From VGRW01 sp041498295 (GTDB lineage: Bacteria; Myxococcota_A; UBA9160; SZUA-336), in NCBI GenBank assembly GCA_041498295.1, contig JBGQIB010000069.1:1-21618 (forward strand): 21,618 nucleotides of DNA, written 5' to 3'. Under the pieces are notes generated by a model. The model was not told the origin of the DNA and searched no databases. It saw nothing but the letters and a program-made list of their open reading frames with translations. Shown here piece after piece: positions 7,300 through 15,315 of this stretch (position 1 is the stretch's first letter; the number at the start of each line of letters is the position of its first letter). Position numbers and translations under genes: made by a program.

Positions 7300-8637
7300 T
7301 CATGGGTCCCGGCCCGCGGGCGTCCGCGGGCCATCCGGGCTCCGCTCGGCTGCGCCTTGCTGCGCGCTCGCGCGCGGCGCTCGCTTGCGGTCCTTCCATT
7401 CGGAGATCACCTGACGATACACCCCGAGGGTACGCTCGGCGGTGGGGCGCCAGCCGAAGAGTGACTCGAGCCGGGGGCGGGCGGCGAGCGCCTCGGCGTG
7501 TGCGTCGTCCCAGCGCTCGAGTGTCTCCGCGATTCCCTTCGCGAGCGCCGGCGGATCGCGCAGCGGAACGAGCAGGCCGGCGCGTGCGGCGCCGATCACC
7601 TCGGACAAGGCGCCGGCGCGCGCGGCGACCACCGGCGTGCCGGCGGCCAGCGCTTCGATCGCCGGTAGGCCGAAGCCCTCGAAGAGCGACGGCAGCACGA
7701 CGACGCTCGCGCCGCGGTACACGCGCTCGAGCTCGCCCGCGGACACCTTGCCCGAAAACCGCACGCGTGACTCGAGCTGCAGGGCGCGCAGCGTCTTCTC
7801 GAGTGGCGTGAAGCCCGGGAAATCGTCGAGCACGCGCAGGCTGACGTCCTGCGGGAGCAGCGCGAGCGCGTGCAGCAGGAACTCGAGGCCCTTGTTCGGG
7901 TCGCCGCAGCGCCCGACGAAGAGCAGCTCGTGGCGCGCGGGCCGCGCGCGCCGAACGCCCGGCGCGGCGAACTCGACGCCGTTGCGCACGTCGTGGATGC
8001 GCTCGGGAGGCACGCGGAAATCGCGTGCGATCGCGCGCTTCGACGCGTCGCTCGAGGTCAACACCGCGGCCAGTCGGCGCGCGACGCGCGCCTGCGAGCG
8101 AACCGGATAGAACGTGAGCGAGCCCTTCCGCTCGGCGAACGTGCGGTCGCGCGCAAGGCTCGAACGCAGATCGATCGAGAGCGGATGGTGAATCGTCGTC
8201 AGCACCGGCAGCCCGAGCGCTTGCAGCCCCAGGAGCCCGTAGCCGACCGACTGCACGTCGTGCACCAGATCGTAGACGCGTCCCGCCCGCAGCTCGCCTA
8301 CGAGCGCGCGCGCGGCGCGCACGCTGAACGCGAACGGCTCGGGCAGAAATCCGAAGCGAGTCACTGCGAACTCGTAGAAGTCGAGTGGGCGGAAGATCTT
8401 CCACGGCCGCGCGCGGTCGAGGAACGCTCCTCTGCGCTTGTCGAAGCGCTTGCCCCAGAACATCTGGTTCTCGAGCGGAAAGACGCGCGCCCACGGCAGC
8501 TCACTCGGATACGGCGGGCCGACGAAGACGTCGATCTCACAACCGAGCGCCGCGAGCTCGCGCGTGAGCGCGTGCAGGTACACGCCTTGCCCGCCGCTCT
8601 TCATGTTCCCGCGATAGCAGAGAAACGCTAGGCGCAC
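7300..8637 (-). CDS. GT4-type glycosyltransferase (paralogue of the gene at 9337-10587)
   Basis: 445-aa retaining GT-B glycosyltransferase of the GT4/Glycos_transf_1 type. The N-terminus MRLAFLCYRGNM followed by GGQGVY is the acceptor-side glycine-rich loop; the C-terminal half has ELLFVGRCGDPNKGLEF and the E-x7-E donor-site motif EGFGLPAIE. No transmembrane segment is visible, so a cytoplasmic, possibly membrane-associated enzyme. The start is a GTG at 8637 that overlaps the upstream methyltransferase stop by 10 bp. The last ~35 residues after the fold are basic and low-complexity. It shares many blocks with the other GT in this operon (YRGNM, GGQGVY, TRFG-x2-PE, LQALG-x-P, HHPL-x-ID), indicating duplication. 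Donor and acceptor sugars are unknown. Confidence 0.9.
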   Translation of the reverse strand: MRLAFLCYRGNMKSGGQGVYLHALTRELAALGCEIDVFVGPPYPSELPWARVFPLENQMFWGKRFDKRRGAFLDRARPWKIFRPLDFYEFAVTRFGFLPEPFAFSVRAARALVGELRAGRVYDLVHDVQSVGYGLLGLQALGLPVLTTIHHPLSIDLRSSLARDRTFAERKGSLTFYPVRSQARVARRLAAVLTSSDASKRAIARDFRVPPERIHDVRNGVEFAAPGVRRARPARHELLFVGRCGDPNKGLEFLLHALALLPQDVSLRVLDDFPGFTPLEKTLRALQLESRVRFSGKVSAGELERVYRGASVVVLPSLFEGFGLPAIEALAAGTPVVAARAGALSEVIGAARAGLLVPLRDPPALAKGIAETLERWDDAHAEALAARPRLESLFGWRPTAERTLGVYRQVISEWKDRKRAPRASAQQGAAERSPDGPRTPAGRDP

Positions 8638-9359
8638 GACGCCGCTTCCAGGCGTCCGGTCGCGACGCGGGTGCCGTAGAGTACCAGGCTCTTGGGCCAG
8701 ACCCAGTCGAACATGCGCTCGACGCGCGACCAGCGGCGCGAGAACGCGGCGCGCACCAGGAACGCGCGGAACGCGCGCGTCGGCGCGGCGCGCTCGTCGT
8801 CGAGCCCGATCACCGCCCGCACCAGCCAGTAGGGTGAGTGGAACGCGTGTGCGAACCCCACGCCGTCGACCTGCATCCCGGCGCGCGCGAGCGCGCGCGC
8901 GAGTTCACGCGGGCTGAACACACGAATGTGTCCCCCGGGGCTCTCGAAGTAGTGACGCGTTGCGGCGAGATACAGCCACTCCGTGATCGCCGTAGGGATC
9001 GTCACGCCGAGCGTGCCGCCGGGCCGCAGCACGCGCGCGAGCTCGCGCGCCGCCGCGCCGTAGTCGTGCACGTGCTCCATCACCTCCGAGCAGATCACGC
9101 GGTCGAACGCGCCGTCCGGGAAGGGAAGATGGAACACGTCGCCCTGCAGCACGCCGCCGTGCAGCTTGTCGGTGGCGCGGCCGCGGCGCTCGTGAATGCC
9201 CGCTCGCGCGATGCGCAGCGACGGAACGTCGAGGTCGAGGCCCACTACGTTCACTCCACGGTCGAGCGCGCCGAAGCAGTGGCGGCCGCCGCCGCAGCCC
9301 GCGTCGAGCAGCCAGTCGCCGCGCGCGAGCCCGAGCCTATCGAGGTCGACGGTGAGCAC
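8628..9359 (-). CDS. Class I SAM-dependent methyltransferase between two glycosyltransferases
   Basis: 243 aa. Motif I WLLDAGCGGGRHCFGAL is textbook class I, with D in VVGLDLDVPSL at strand 2, then PFPDGAFDRVICSEVMEHV and RVLRPGGTLGVTIPT, typical of UbiE/type 11 enzymes. I use the GTG at 9359, which overlaps the end of the upstream glycosyltransferase by 23 bp and places the first strand normally; the frame is open further upstream to 9533 but that stretch reads as a shadow of the glycosyltransferase. Overlaps on both sides (23 bp and 10 bp) mean tight co-translation with the two paralogous GTs. Probably modifies their shared glycan or lipid product. Confidence 0.87.
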   Translation of the reverse strand: MLTVDLDRLGLARGDWLLDAGCGGGRHCFGALDRGVNVVGLDLDVPSLRIARAGIHERRGRATDKLHGGVLQGDVFHLPFPDGAFDRVICSEVMEHVHDYGAAARELARVLRPGGTLGVTIPTAITEWLYLAATRHYFESPGGHIRVFSPRELARALARAGMQVDGVGFAHAFHSPYWLVRAVIGLDDERAAPTRAFRAFLVRAAFSRRWSRVERMFDWVWPKSLVLYGTRVATGRLEAASCA

Positions 9360-10587
9360 GGACGACTTCGGCCAGAACGTCGGCCGTGCGCGCCGCGGCC
9401 TCGCGCCACGAGAACACGCGCTCGACGCGCCTGCGCGCCGCGCGTCCCATCTCGGCGAGGCGATCGGGCGGCAGGCTACACAGTTCGGTGATGGCCTCGG
9501 ACAGCGCCTCGGGATTGCGGAACGGCACCACACGACCCGTCTCGCCGCTGGTTCCGACGACCTCGGGCAGGGCGCCGGCCGAGGTGGCGATCACGGGCAG
9601 CCCGCAGGCCATCGCCTCCGACGCCGGGAAGCCGAAGCCCTCGAAGAACGACGGCACGAGCGCGATGCGCGCCGTCGCGTACTGCTCGACCAGCTCTTCG
9701 ACCGTGAGCAGTCGTTCGACCAAGACGACGCGCTTCTCGAGCCCGAGCTCGCGCAGCTTGCGCGGCACGAGCCCCTCCCTGGGAATGCGCCCGTCGACGA
9801 TCTTGAGAGTCACGTGCTCCGGGGCGCGCGCGAGCGCGTCCAACAGATAGGGGATGCCCTTCTTTCGATCCTCGGTGCGGCCCACGAAGATCAGGTCGGT
9901 CTCGCGCGCTCGCTCCAGCGGGCGGAACACGTTCGTGTCCGTGCCGTTGTAGACGACCGACACGTCTTTCTCGGGGACGCGGAAGTAGCGCTCGATCTCA
10001 CGCGCCGACGCGTTCGACACCGTGAGGATGCGCGCGAGCCGCGGCACGACCATCTGCTGCATCAGCAGCGGGAAGTAGAGCGTGCGCTTCCACTTGCGCC
10101 GGAAGCGCGGATCGATCTCGAAGTCCGCGAGGCGGTCGATGTGCAGCGGATGGTGGACCATGCCCGCGACCGGCGTGCCCAGCGCCTGCAGCGCGAGCAG
10201 ACCCCAGGAGAGTGACTGGTTGTCGAGCACGACGTCGAAGTGGTGCTTGCGTTGCAGCTCGCCCCAGCGGAGCAGCAGCCGAATGCCGAACGCGGTCATC
10301 TCGGGGAATACACCGAAACGTGTCAGCCCGAGCTCCCAGAGGTTTCCCGGCCAGAACGCCCGGAACGGATTGCCCTTGGGCAGCGCCTGCGCCATCGGCA
10401 GCGCAAAGAACATTTCGTTCGGAATCACGTGCAACGGAATGCCTGGCGCGAGCTCGGGCAGCGGCGGTCCAGAGATCACGTGCACGTCGTGACCGAGCTC
10501 GAAGAGCGCGTTCGCGAGCGCCGAAGTGTACACGCCCTGGCCACCGCAGAACATGTTCCCGCGATACGTGAGGAGGGCGATGCGCAT
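9337..10587 (-). CDS. GT4-type glycosyltransferase
   Basis: 416 aa, GT-B fold, retaining. N-terminal MRIALLTYRGNM and GGQGVYTSAL, central HHPLHIDRLADF, donor-domain start DLIFVGRTEDRKKGIPYLL and the E-x7-E motif EGFGFPASE followed by GLPVIATSAGALPEVVG. Collinear with, and clearly related to, the GT at 7300-8637 in both halves. I choose ATG 10587, where the family N-terminus begins; the open frame extends to 10779 but that part is antisense to the small membrane-protein gene. It starts 5 nt after the stop of that gene and overlaps the following methyltransferase by 23 bp, so it is the second gene of a five-gene operon. Likely role: envelope or capsular glycan assembly; specificity unknown. Confidence 0.91.
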   Translation of the reverse strand: MRIALLTYRGNMFCGGQGVYTSALANALFELGHDVHVISGPPLPELAPGIPLHVIPNEMFFALPMAQALPKGNPFRAFWPGNLWELGLTRFGVFPEMTAFGIRLLLRWGELQRKHHFDVVLDNQSLSWGLLALQALGTPVAGMVHHPLHIDRLADFEIDPRFRRKWKRTLYFPLLMQQMVVPRLARILTVSNASAREIERYFRVPEKDVSVVYNGTDTNVFRPLERARETDLIFVGRTEDRKKGIPYLLDALARAPEHVTLKIVDGRIPREGLVPRKLRELGLEKRVVLVERLLTVEELVEQYATARIALVPSFFEGFGFPASEAMACGLPVIATSAGALPEVVGTSGETGRVVPFRNPEALSEAITELCSLPPDRLAEMGRAARRRVERVFSWREAAARTADVLAEVVRAHRRPR

Positions 10588-10592
10588 CGCGG

Positions 10593-10886
10593 CTAGCGGA
10601 CGCCTCGGGGGTTGTCTTTGGGTACTTCGCTCGCGCTCGTCGCGCCGCCCGTGCCGCCCGTGCCCGCGAGGTTCTCGCCCTCGGCCTCGACTTGCACCGT
10701 CGCGATCGTCCAGCCGATCCAGGTCACGAGACCGAGCACGAACAGAACGGCGGCCGCGACCGGAATCGCGAGCGCCCACCAGTTCTGCGCCAGCACGCCG
10801 CCGACGAAGAGCGCGCCGGCGGCGATCGCGGACAGTGCCACCAGCCCGCCGAGAATGCGCGAGCGCTCGTCAGCTCCGGAGCTCAT
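10593..10886 (-). CDS. Small two-helix membrane protein heading the glycan operon
   Basis: 97 aa, not assigned to a family. After a short charged N-terminus (MSSGADERSRI) there are two hydrophobic stretches, about residues 11-33 (LGGLVALSAIAAGALFVGGV) and 39-64 (WWALAIPVAAAVLFVLGLVT), followed by a soluble Gly/Thr/Ser-rich tail. That is consistent with an inner-membrane hairpin protein. ATG 10886 is chosen because it immediately precedes the charged N-terminus; upstream in-frame sequence has no support. The stop is 5 nt before the glycosyltransferase start, so it is the probable first gene of the operon. Function unknown; it might anchor the soluble glycosyltransferases, but nothing in the sequence proves that. 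Confidence 0.65.
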   Translation of the reverse strand: MSSGADERSRILGGLVALSAIAAGALFVGGVLAQNWWALAIPVAAAVLFVLGLVTWIGWTIATVQVEAEGENLAGTGGTGGATSASEVPKDNPRGVR

Positions 10887-10990
10887 CACGGCGCAGCTTA
10901 TCAGAGAGCGCCTGAAGCCGCCGAGCGACGCGTTGTGACACGGACCACGCGCCGCGGACAGCGCAGTCAAGCAGCGCGATCGATGCGCCG

Positions 10991-11404
10991 ATGGATTGCA
11001 CGATGGCCCAACCGCCGGCCAAGCGCCGCTCGTTCAAGCCGCCGATGCGCATCGAGTGTGCGCGCCCGGCGGGCCGGCCGAATCACTTTCTCGGCTACGG
11101 CGCGGACTTGTCCGAAACGGGCGTGTTCGTCCAGTCGCTCGCGCCGCGCCCGCCCGGCACGCGCCTGCGCCTGGTGCTGCACCTGGCAGGCGCGGGCACC
11201 GAGCCGATCTGTTCCGACGCCGAAGTGCGTTGGGTGCGCCGCTACGGCGGGAAACGCGGGCCGTCCGCGGGCATGGGCATGCACTTTCTCGGCATGCGCC
11301 CGTCGGATCGAAGTCTGCTGCAGACGCTGTGCGGCACGCCCAATCTGCGCATGGCCGCGGAAATCCAACCAATGCACCGAACGGAACGCCGCACGGCTGG
11401 TTGA
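10991..11404 (+). CDS. PilZ-domain protein with degenerate c-di-GMP arginine motif
   Basis: 137 aa. The beta-barrel core is recognisable: GYGADLSETGVFVQS carries the D-x-S-x-x-G motif of PilZ, followed by PPGTRLRLVLHL, AEVRWVRR and GMGMHFLGM, the usual strand pattern. The N-terminal RxxxR motif that clamps c-di-GMP is not intact: the best counterpart is R12-x3-K16 (RRSFK). It may therefore bind the nucleotide poorly or act as a PilZ adaptor. ATG 10991 and ATG 11003 are both possible starts with no strong ribosome site. It lies 44 nt upstream of anmK on the same strand, possibly co-transcribed, and is divergent from the glycan operon. Confidence 0.8.
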   Translation: MDCTMAQPPAKRRSFKPPMRIECARPAGRPNHFLGYGADLSETGVFVQSLAPRPPGTRLRLVLHLAGAGTEPICSDAEVRWVRRYGGKRGPSAGMGMHFLGMRPSDRSLLQTLCGTPNLRMAAEIQPMHRTERRTAG

Positions 11405-11448
11405 ACCCGCCGCCGCCGCGCGGTATAGCCGAACGCCGGGGGGGCGAG

Positions 11449-12588
11449 GTGCTCTGGATCGGTCTCATGTCCGGTACGGCGGCCGACGCCATCGACGCCG
11501 CGCTCGTGCGCGTCGGCGGGCCAGGTGACGTCGAGCTGCTCGCGCTGCACTCCGAGCCGCTCGACGACGCGCTGCGCGCGCGCATACACGGCTTGGTGAC
11601 GGGCACGGTCGCGCTACGCGAGCTCGTTCAGCTCGACCGTGTGCTCGGCGAGCGCTTCGCCGCGGCGGCCATCGGCGCCGCGCGCGCCGCCGGCGTGGAG
11701 CTCGAGCGGATCCGCGGCATCGCGTCGCACGGGCAGACGATCGGTCACTACCCGGAGGCCGAAGTGCGCGGAACGTTGCAGATCGGCTCCGCGGCGGTGA
11801 TTCACGCGCTCACGGGTCGCCCCGTCGTCTCGGACTTCCGGAGTGCGGACATCGCGGCGGGCGGGCAGGGCGCGCCACTCACACCCTTCTTTCACTTCCA
11901 CCGCTTCGCGGTCGCGAACGAGCGCCGCGCGGTGCTCAACATCGGTGGCTTCACGAACGTCACCTACCTGCCGGATCGCGATCCGGCGCACGTCGTGGCG
12001 TACGATCCGGGCCCGGGCAACGCGCTGCTCGATCGCGCCGCCCGTTGGGCCAGCGGCGGGCGCGAGCGCTTCGACCGCGACGGCGCGCGCGCTACACGCG
12101 GCAGTGTCATGCCGGAGCTCGTCGAGGAGTGGCTGCGCGAGCCGTACTTTGCGCGCCGTCCCCCCAAGAGCACGGGGCACGAGCTCTTCGGCGAGGCATT
12201 CTTCGCGCACGCGCGCCAAGCGGTGCTGGCCCGCGGCGGCACGTCGGACGACGTCTTCGCGTGTCTCGCGCGGCTCACCGTCGAGAGCGTCGTGCGCTCG
12301 GCCGAGCAGTTCTTCGCGAAGCCCGCGGAGCGCTGGCTCGTTTGCGGCGGCGGCGCCAAGAATCCGGCGCTGCTCGGCGCGCTGCGCGCTCGCCTGGCGC
12401 CCGCGATTCTCGACTCGACCGACGCGCACGGCGTGCCCAGCGACGCGCTCGAGGCGATCGCGTTCGCGGTGCTGGGTCACTGCGCGAGCGTCGGCCAGCC
12501 GTCGAATCTGCCCGCGGCGACCGGTGCGGCGAGCGCGGTCTGTCTCGGCGTCGCGAATCCGCCGAACGCCTTCAGCGCTTCAGAGTGA
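11449..12588 (+). CDS. anmK: Anhydro-N-acetylmuramic acid kinase
   Basis: AnmK hydrolyses the 1,6-anhydro ring of anhydroMurNAc and phosphorylates it with ATP to MurNAc-6-phosphate, a cytoplasmic step of peptidoglycan recycling. 379 aa from GTG 11449 (GGGGCGAG just upstream), normal length. Family motifs: GLMSGTAADAID (residues 5-16), ASHGQTIGH, GRPVVSDFRSADIAAGGQGA with the catalytic aspartate, NIGGFTNVTYL, DPGPGNALLD, PPKSTG and LVCGGGAKN. Several are divergent: the usual SGTS-x-DG-x-D is SGTAADAID, NIGG-I/A-N is NIGGFTN, and DTGPGN is DPGPGN. Active-site residues look retained, so I expect activity. Downstream of the PilZ gene; its 3' end overlaps that of the convergent MBL-fold gene by 9 bp, with amgK and murU just beyond. 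Confidence 0.9.
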   Translation: MLWIGLMSGTAADAIDAALVRVGGPGDVELLALHSEPLDDALRARIHGLVTGTVALRELVQLDRVLGERFAAAAIGAARAAGVELERIRGIASHGQTIGHYPEAEVRGTLQIGSAAVIHALTGRPVVSDFRSADIAAGGQGAPLTPFFHFHRFAVANERRAVLNIGGFTNVTYLPDRDPAHVVAYDPGPGNALLDRAARWASGGRERFDRDGARATRGSVMPELVEEWLREPYFARRPPKSTGHELFGEAFFAHARQAVLARGGTSDDVFACLARLTVESVVRSAEQFFAKPAERWLVCGGGAKNPALLGALRARLAPAILDSTDAHGVPSDALEAIAFAVLGHCASVGQPSNLPAATGAASAVCLGVANPPNAFSASE

Positions 12589-13314
12589 AAGCTCGAGCCC
12601 GTCGTGCGCCGTGTCGAACGCGACGCGCGACTCGTTCTCGAGCACCTGACTGCCGAGGTGCGTGAGTCGAATCGCGCCGCATTGGAAGCGCGCGCGCTCG
12701 CGCAAGAGCCGGTTGTGCGACAGATGGAAGGCGAACTCTTCGTCGAAGAAGACGCACTCCGAGATGAAGAGGTCGACGTCGCCCACCTTCTCAGGCAATG
12801 ACTCATGCCAGCCGGTGTCGCCGGAGAAGACCAGCGAGCGCGCGCGTGTGTCGACGCGCAGCATGTGTGGGCAGGTGTACTCCTGGTGGACGGCGGGCAT
12901 CGGCGTGATCCGGAAGCCGGCGACGTCGATCGACTTGTCGAGCGAGAACTCGGCGAAGCGGATCGGGTAGCGCGCGGGCTGCTCGCGGTCGTAGTGATAC
13001 GCGCGCGTTAGGTTGGCGAGGCGCTCTTCGACCCCGGGCGGGCCGAGAATCTCGAGCGGCCGATCGCGCGTGTTCGCGTAGACGTAGTCGAGCAGCAGGA
13101 ACGGAACGCCGGCGATGTGATCGCCATGGAAGTGCGAGAGCGCGATGGCGTCGATCTCCAGGGGATCGATGCCCATTGCCTTCAGGCCGGACAAGGTGGT
13201 GGGCCCGCAGTCGAGCAGCAGCGTCCGGCCCGCCTCGCGCACCAGGATCGCGCTGTTGCGGCGCCCGCCGCTCCCGAACGCATCGCCCGTGCCGACGAAG
13301 ACGATGTCAGGCAT
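12580..13314 (-). CDS. MBL-fold metallo-hydrolase (RNase Z-like), in operon with amgK/murU-like genes
   Basis: 244 aa. The dinuclear zinc signature is intact: SHFHGDHIAG (H61-x-H63-x-D65-H66), a later histidine in VHQEYTCPH, an aspartate in VFSGDTGW and a C-terminal histidine in LTHLG. The N-terminus FVGTGDAFGSGGRRNS is typical of RNase Z/phosphodiesterase-like MBL proteins. No signal peptide, so cytoplasmic. Its ATG overlaps the stop of the murU-like gene by 8 bp, so it is the last gene of an amgK-murU-MBL operon. Substrate unknown; RNase Z-like RNA processing, a general phosphodiesterase, or a role on a muramyl phosphate are all possible. Context favours the last, but nothing in the sequence proves it. 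Confidence 0.86.
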   Translation of the reverse strand: MPDIVFVGTGDAFGSGGRRNSAILVREAGRTLLLDCGPTTLSGLKAMGIDPLEIDAIALSHFHGDHIAGVPFLLLDYVYANTRDRPLEILGPPGVEERLANLTRAYHYDREQPARYPIRFAEFSLDKSIDVAGFRITPMPAVHQEYTCPHMLRVDTRARSLVFSGDTGWHESLPEKVGDVDLFISECVFFDEEFAFHLSHNRLLRERARFQCGAIRLTHLGSQVLENESRVAFDTAHDGLELSL

Positions 13315-14272
13315 CGCGCCAAACCTCGCGGCCGTACGCGATCGCGCGCTCGAGTGACTCGCCGGGGGCGACCTCGGAGCCGGGCAGGGCGAGCGCGCGC
13401 TCCAGCCGGGCGTTCGCGCGAATGACGGCGCCGCGACTCACGACGCTGTGGGGGCCGACGCGAGCTCCGGCCTCGATCTCCGCTTCCTCCCCGATCCACG
13501 CCGGGCCGACGACCTCGCCCGCGACCCGCGCACTGGCCGCGACGCGCGGCGGCTCCGCTGCGGCCTCGTACGCGAGCGCCTCCAGGTTGGCGTCGAGCAG
13601 CTCGCGCGGCGTGCCGACGGGCCACCAAGCGGCGCCGCCCGGTTGGATCCAGGTGGCGATCGACGCGCCGGCGCGAAGCGCGGGCACGTAGACCTCGGGG
13701 ATGATCTCGAACGCGTCGCGCGACGGCATGCGCGCGAAGATCGCTGGCGACATCACCTGTACCCCGATGAAGAGACCGCTTGCCTTCTCGCTTTCGAGCT
13801 CGATTCGATCTGTGATTCGGCACACATGCCCGTCGCGATCGTAGCCGATCGAACCAAAGTCGCGCTTGCGAGAATCGTCGCGCAGGGCGAGCGTGGCCAG
13901 CGCTCGGCTCTCCCGATGCCGGGCGACGAGCGCGGCGAAGTCGAGCTCCAGGCACATGTCGCCGTTGACGACCAGGAATGGGGCGTCGTCGCCGAGCAGG
14001 TCGCGCGCGCCCAGGATGCCCCCGCCGCTGCCGCGTGGCACCGGCTCGCGCAGCCAGTCGATCGGGAGCGGTGAGTCGCGGAGCGCGGCGTGCAGACTCT
14101 CGGGATGCGCATGCGTGTTGATGATCGCGCGCTCCACGCCGCCCGCCGCGAGCGCGCGCACCAGGCGCGCGATCACCGGCACGTCGAGCACGGGAAGCGC
14201 GGGCTTCGCGCAATCTCGCGCGAGCGGCGCCATGCGCGTACCGAGCCCGGCCGCGAGCACCATCGCCTTCAC
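13307..14272 (-). CDS. murU: Sugar-1-phosphate nucleotidyltransferase, MurU-like with C-terminal left-handed beta-helix
   Basis: 321 aa. Nucleotidyltransferase core: MVLAAGLGTRMAPL (4-17), K23-P24, INTHAHPE, and catalytic-metal motif VVNGDM (101-106). MurU couples MurNAc-alpha-1-P and UTP to UDP-MurNAc, the last step of the anabolic recycling route. The core matches MurU, but MurU of Pseudomonas is about 225 aa; here residues about 245-315 add hexapeptide-like repeats (ASARVAGEVVGPAWIGEEA onwards) as in GlmU- or mannose-1-P guanylyltransferase-like enzymes. The MurU name therefore rests largely on the amgK neighbour. GTG 14272 forms a GTGA 4-bp overlap with amgK; an ATG at 14263 would truncate the family start MKAMVLAAG. 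Confidence 0.72.
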   Translation of the reverse strand: MKAMVLAAGLGTRMAPLARDCAKPALPVLDVPVIARLVRALAAGGVERAIINTHAHPESLHAALRDSPLPIDWLREPVPRGSGGGILGARDLLGDDAPFLVVNGDMCLELDFAALVARHRESRALATLALRDDSRKRDFGSIGYDRDGHVCRITDRIELESEKASGLFIGVQVMSPAIFARMPSRDAFEIIPEVYVPALRAGASIATWIQPGGAAWWPVGTPRELLDANLEALAYEAAAEPPRVAASARVAGEVVGPAWIGEEAEIEAGARVGPHSVVSRGAVIRANARLERALALPGSEVAPGESLERAIAYGREVWRDA

Positions 14273-15234
14273 GGAGAGGTCTCGCGAAGCGCGGTTTCCA
14301 GCAGCTCGGCGAGTCGCCGCTGCGCGGGCGGCAGCGCCGGCAGCGCGCCCAGCACCGAGGCCGCGGCGCGCGCGATGTACGGTCGGTACCGAACATCACC
14401 TTTTCGTTCGACGACCATCCGGTAGCGGCCGTAATCCTTGCACTTTCTCTGGACCACCAAGAGTGCGAAGGCGCTCGGATCGAAGCCCCCGCCGCGCGCA
14501 CGCCAGTAGCGAGACACGAGCTCGCTCTGCTCGCTCGCCTCGGTTTCGAGATACGAGTCGTGCACCAGCGCGGCGAGATCGAGCTCGGCGGGCGCGCAGA
14601 GCGCGTCCTGATAGTCGAGCACGCGCAGTCGCCCCCGCGGGTCGATCATCAGGTTCTGACTCTGGTAGTCGCGCAGAGACAGCACGCGCGGCAGGGCGCC
14701 GACCGCGCGCGCCAGCGCATCGAGCTCGGGCGCGAGCGCCGCGTGAAAGCGTTCGGGTAGGCCGTGCTCCGCGAAGGTGCGCAGCTCGAAGCGCACCCAC
14801 TCCGCGTCGAACGCGCGGCGGAACGGAAGCGCGTCCTCGCGCGCGAGCCCGTGAACGCGGGCGAGCAGATCGATCGCCTCTCGCAAACGCGTGGCGCGCT
14901 CCGGCTTCGCGAGATCGAGCAAGCGGCCATCGCCGAGATCCTCGAGCAGCACCCAGCGTTCGCTGCGCAGGACACCGTAGATCTCGGGCACCGGAATCCG
15001 GTGGCGCGCGAGAAACTCGCTCACTTCGAGGAACGGGATCGAATCGTTTTGCGAGCGCAGCGCGGGCGGCAGGATCGCGGGGTCCTCGGGCAGCGCGTGC
15101 ATCAGGATCGCGCTCGTGCCGTCGGCGAAGCGCGCGCGATAGTAGCGGCGCGCGCCGGCACCGCCGGGAACGGAGACGAGCTCGGCGAGTGCGCGACCGC
15201 GAGCGGTCTCGATCCAGGTGCGCGCGCGCTCCAT
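14269..15234 (-). CDS. amgK: Aminosugar kinase of the AmgK type (phosphotransferase family)
   Basis: 321 aa, protein-kinase-like (APH) fold. AmgK phosphorylates MurNAc or GlcNAc at the anomeric position with ATP, feeding MurU. Visible: WVLLEDLGDGRLLD (94-107), the catalytic loop RDYQSQNLMID (188-198) with D189 and N194, and the metal-binding LDYQDALCAPAELDL (from L206). The residue before RD is leucine (codon 14674-14676), where HRD is usual, which is worth noting. AGTGA and GGGGAG precede the ATG at 15234, a good start. First gene of the amgK-murU-MBL operon and divergent from dacB. Other APH-fold sugar kinases are possible, but pairing with the nucleotidyltransferase supports AmgK. An antibiotic-resistance role is unlikely. 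Confidence 0.78.
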   Translation of the reverse strand: MERARTWIETARGRALAELVSVPGGAGARRYYRARFADGTSAILMHALPEDPAILPPALRSQNDSIPFLEVSEFLARHRIPVPEIYGVLRSERWVLLEDLGDGRLLDLAKPERATRLREAIDLLARVHGLAREDALPFRRAFDAEWVRFELRTFAEHGLPERFHAALAPELDALARAVGALPRVLSLRDYQSQNLMIDPRGRLRVLDYQDALCAPAELDLAALVHDSYLETEASEQSELVSRYWRARGGGFDPSAFALLVVQRKCKDYGRYRMVVERKGDVRYRPYIARAAASVLGALPALPPAQRRLAELLETALRETSP

Positions 15235-15315
15235 TCACTCCCCCCGTCCGACGCGAGGATGGCGGCCTGTGCGCGGGGCGGCAAGCGCCTTGCGAGTGCT
15301 CTAAGGTCGCGCGCC

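Noticed and set aside
9360..9533. N-terminal extension of the first methyltransferase to 9533
   Set aside because: The extra 58 residues are Arg/Pro/Ala-rich, lie inside the upstream glycosyltransferase gene and precede the natural domain start at GTG 9359.
14269..15234. Aminoglycoside phosphotransferase resistance gene
   Set aside because: The fold is shared, but the overlap with a sugar nucleotidyltransferase and the peptidoglycan context fit an AmgK-type sugar kinase.
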